From Chloroflexota bacterium (GTDB lineage: Bacteria > Chloroflexota > Dehalococcoidia > SM23-28-2 > RBG-16-64-32): DNA of 5,361 nucleotides. Position numbers and translations under genes: made by a program. Under the pieces are notes generated by a model that was not told where the DNA came from, searched no databases, and saw nothing but the letters and a program-made list of their open reading frames with translations. Numbering within the stretch: the first letter of the stretch is position 1; the number at the start of each line of letters is the position of its first letter. The stretch covers positions 1 to 5,361 of the forward strand of contig JADFKX010000141.1 of the NCBI GenBank assembly GCA_022564695.1. The letters are read 5' to 3'. Shown here piece after piece: positions 5,043-5,361 of this stretch.

Positions 5043-5361
5043 GCGCTTCAGGGCGGGGAGAACCGAGAGCCCGGCGGACGATCAAGGGTTTTCGACGTTC
5101 GATCAAGGGGAGTTCCGTATCTGGTTTTTGATGGTTCGCTGACGGCTGTGTCTGGGGTTTGATCGTTCGGCGTGGGGTTTTATTTTTTCGGTCGCTCGGC
5201 GAATCTGAGGGATGGGGTCCGAGGCTTCGTTTTTATTGATCGTTTGACGTTCGGCCATTGAGCGGGCGCGTTCCATCATAGCGTTCAGGAGGACGGCGAC
5301 CTGCTCCGCTTTGCGCTGTCTGAGGCTGGGGCGGGCGGTGGAAGTCATGGCTGGGAGAGGG
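5043..5361. other. Region downstream of the phosphoesterase with short repeats, no recognised gene
   Basis: Local T-rich runs make this stretch less G+C-rich than the genes before it. It carries a direct repeat CGATCAAGGG (5079-5088 and 5100-5109, 21 nt apart), TGGGGTTT twice (5153-5160 and 5173-5180, 20 nt apart), and recurring GATCGTT and GTTCGG words (5161-5170 and 5238-5254). No clear terminator hairpin follows the phosphoesterase stop. The only sizeable frame is the unrecognised minus-strand one at 5103-5348. Confidence 0.5.
5103..5348 (-). CDS. Unrecognised basic protein, possibly extending past the window
   Basis: This frame encodes 81 aa from an ATG at 5346-5348. No ribosome binding site is visible in the 13 nt that remain, and the frame stays open to the window edge, so the true start may lie outside. 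Residues 8-34 could form a helix (SLRQRKAEQVAVLLNAMMER). The second half is rich in R, K, N, Q and P and contains loosely repeated TI-K-N units (RQTINKN at 34-40, RQRTIKNQIRN at 69-79). I recognise no family. The strong basic bias and the underlying DNA repeats leave open that it is not translated. If real, it converges on the phosphoesterase gene, with stops about 60 bp apart. Confidence 0.35.
   Translation of the reverse strand: MTSTARPSLRQRKAEQVAVLLNAMMERARSMAERQTINKNEASDPIPQIRRATEKIKPHAERSNPRHSRQRTIKNQIRNSP

Noticed and set aside
5043..5110. Terminator after the phosphoesterase gene
   Set aside because: No stable stem followed by a T tract was found. The GATCAAGGG copies are direct, not inverted.
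1..5361. CRISPR array, tRNA, rRNA or a complete insertion sequence
   Set aside because: No regularly spaced repeats of CRISPR length, no cloverleaf or rRNA signatures, and no transposase or paired terminal inverted repeats were seen.

Overview
The window looks like ordinary chromosomal bacterial DNA of moderately high G+C. The best guess is Chloroflexota. Three things point there: an ECF sigma factor followed by a small protein with a DUF5667-like 'CL..YPEH...LRPLL' motif, a lone integrase core-binding-type domain, and a 28-bp perfect palindrome of the GTAGGGGCG...CGCCCCTAC type. This taxonomic guess rests on remembered family distribution, not on a search.

Layout. (1) Positions 30-852, minus strand: an ECF-type RNA polymerase sigma factor and, overlapping its 3' end, a 90-aa protein that could be its regulator. 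(2) Positions 853-1114: a divergent control region with two TTGACA-type promoters facing right and a strong ribosome binding site for the next gene. (3) Positions 1115-2255, plus strand: a nitroreductase-family flavoprotein and, 4 nt downstream, a 116-aa protein resembling only the N-terminal part of a tyrosine recombinase. (4) Positions 2256-2595: no convincing gene; it holds the palindrome, a doubtful 47-codon reading frame that begins inside it, and small tandem repeats. (5) Positions 2596-3120, minus strand: a DinB-superfamily protein with its three histidines. (6) Positions 3121-3267: a compact divergent promoter whose two -35 boxes are inverted copies of CTTGACAG. (7) Positions 3210-5042, plus strand: a large Tat-exported, lipid-anchored calcineurin-like phosphoesterase (TIGR03767-like), several of whose N-terminal metal-binding residues do not match the superfamily motifs. 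(8) Positions 5043-5361: a lower-G+C stretch with short repeats and an unrecognised basic minus-strand reading frame that may run past the window.

The genes do not form an obvious pathway. The sigma factor and its partner form one unit, the nitroreductase and the recombinase-like fragment a second, and DinB and the phosphoesterase share a divergent promoter region. I found no CRISPR array, toxin-antitoxin pair, defence island, complete transposon, tRNA or rRNA. The items most worth following are the altered metal ligands of the exported phosphoesterase together with its unclear start, the unusually short sigma-linked protein, and the stand-alone recombinase domain beside a mobile-type palindrome.
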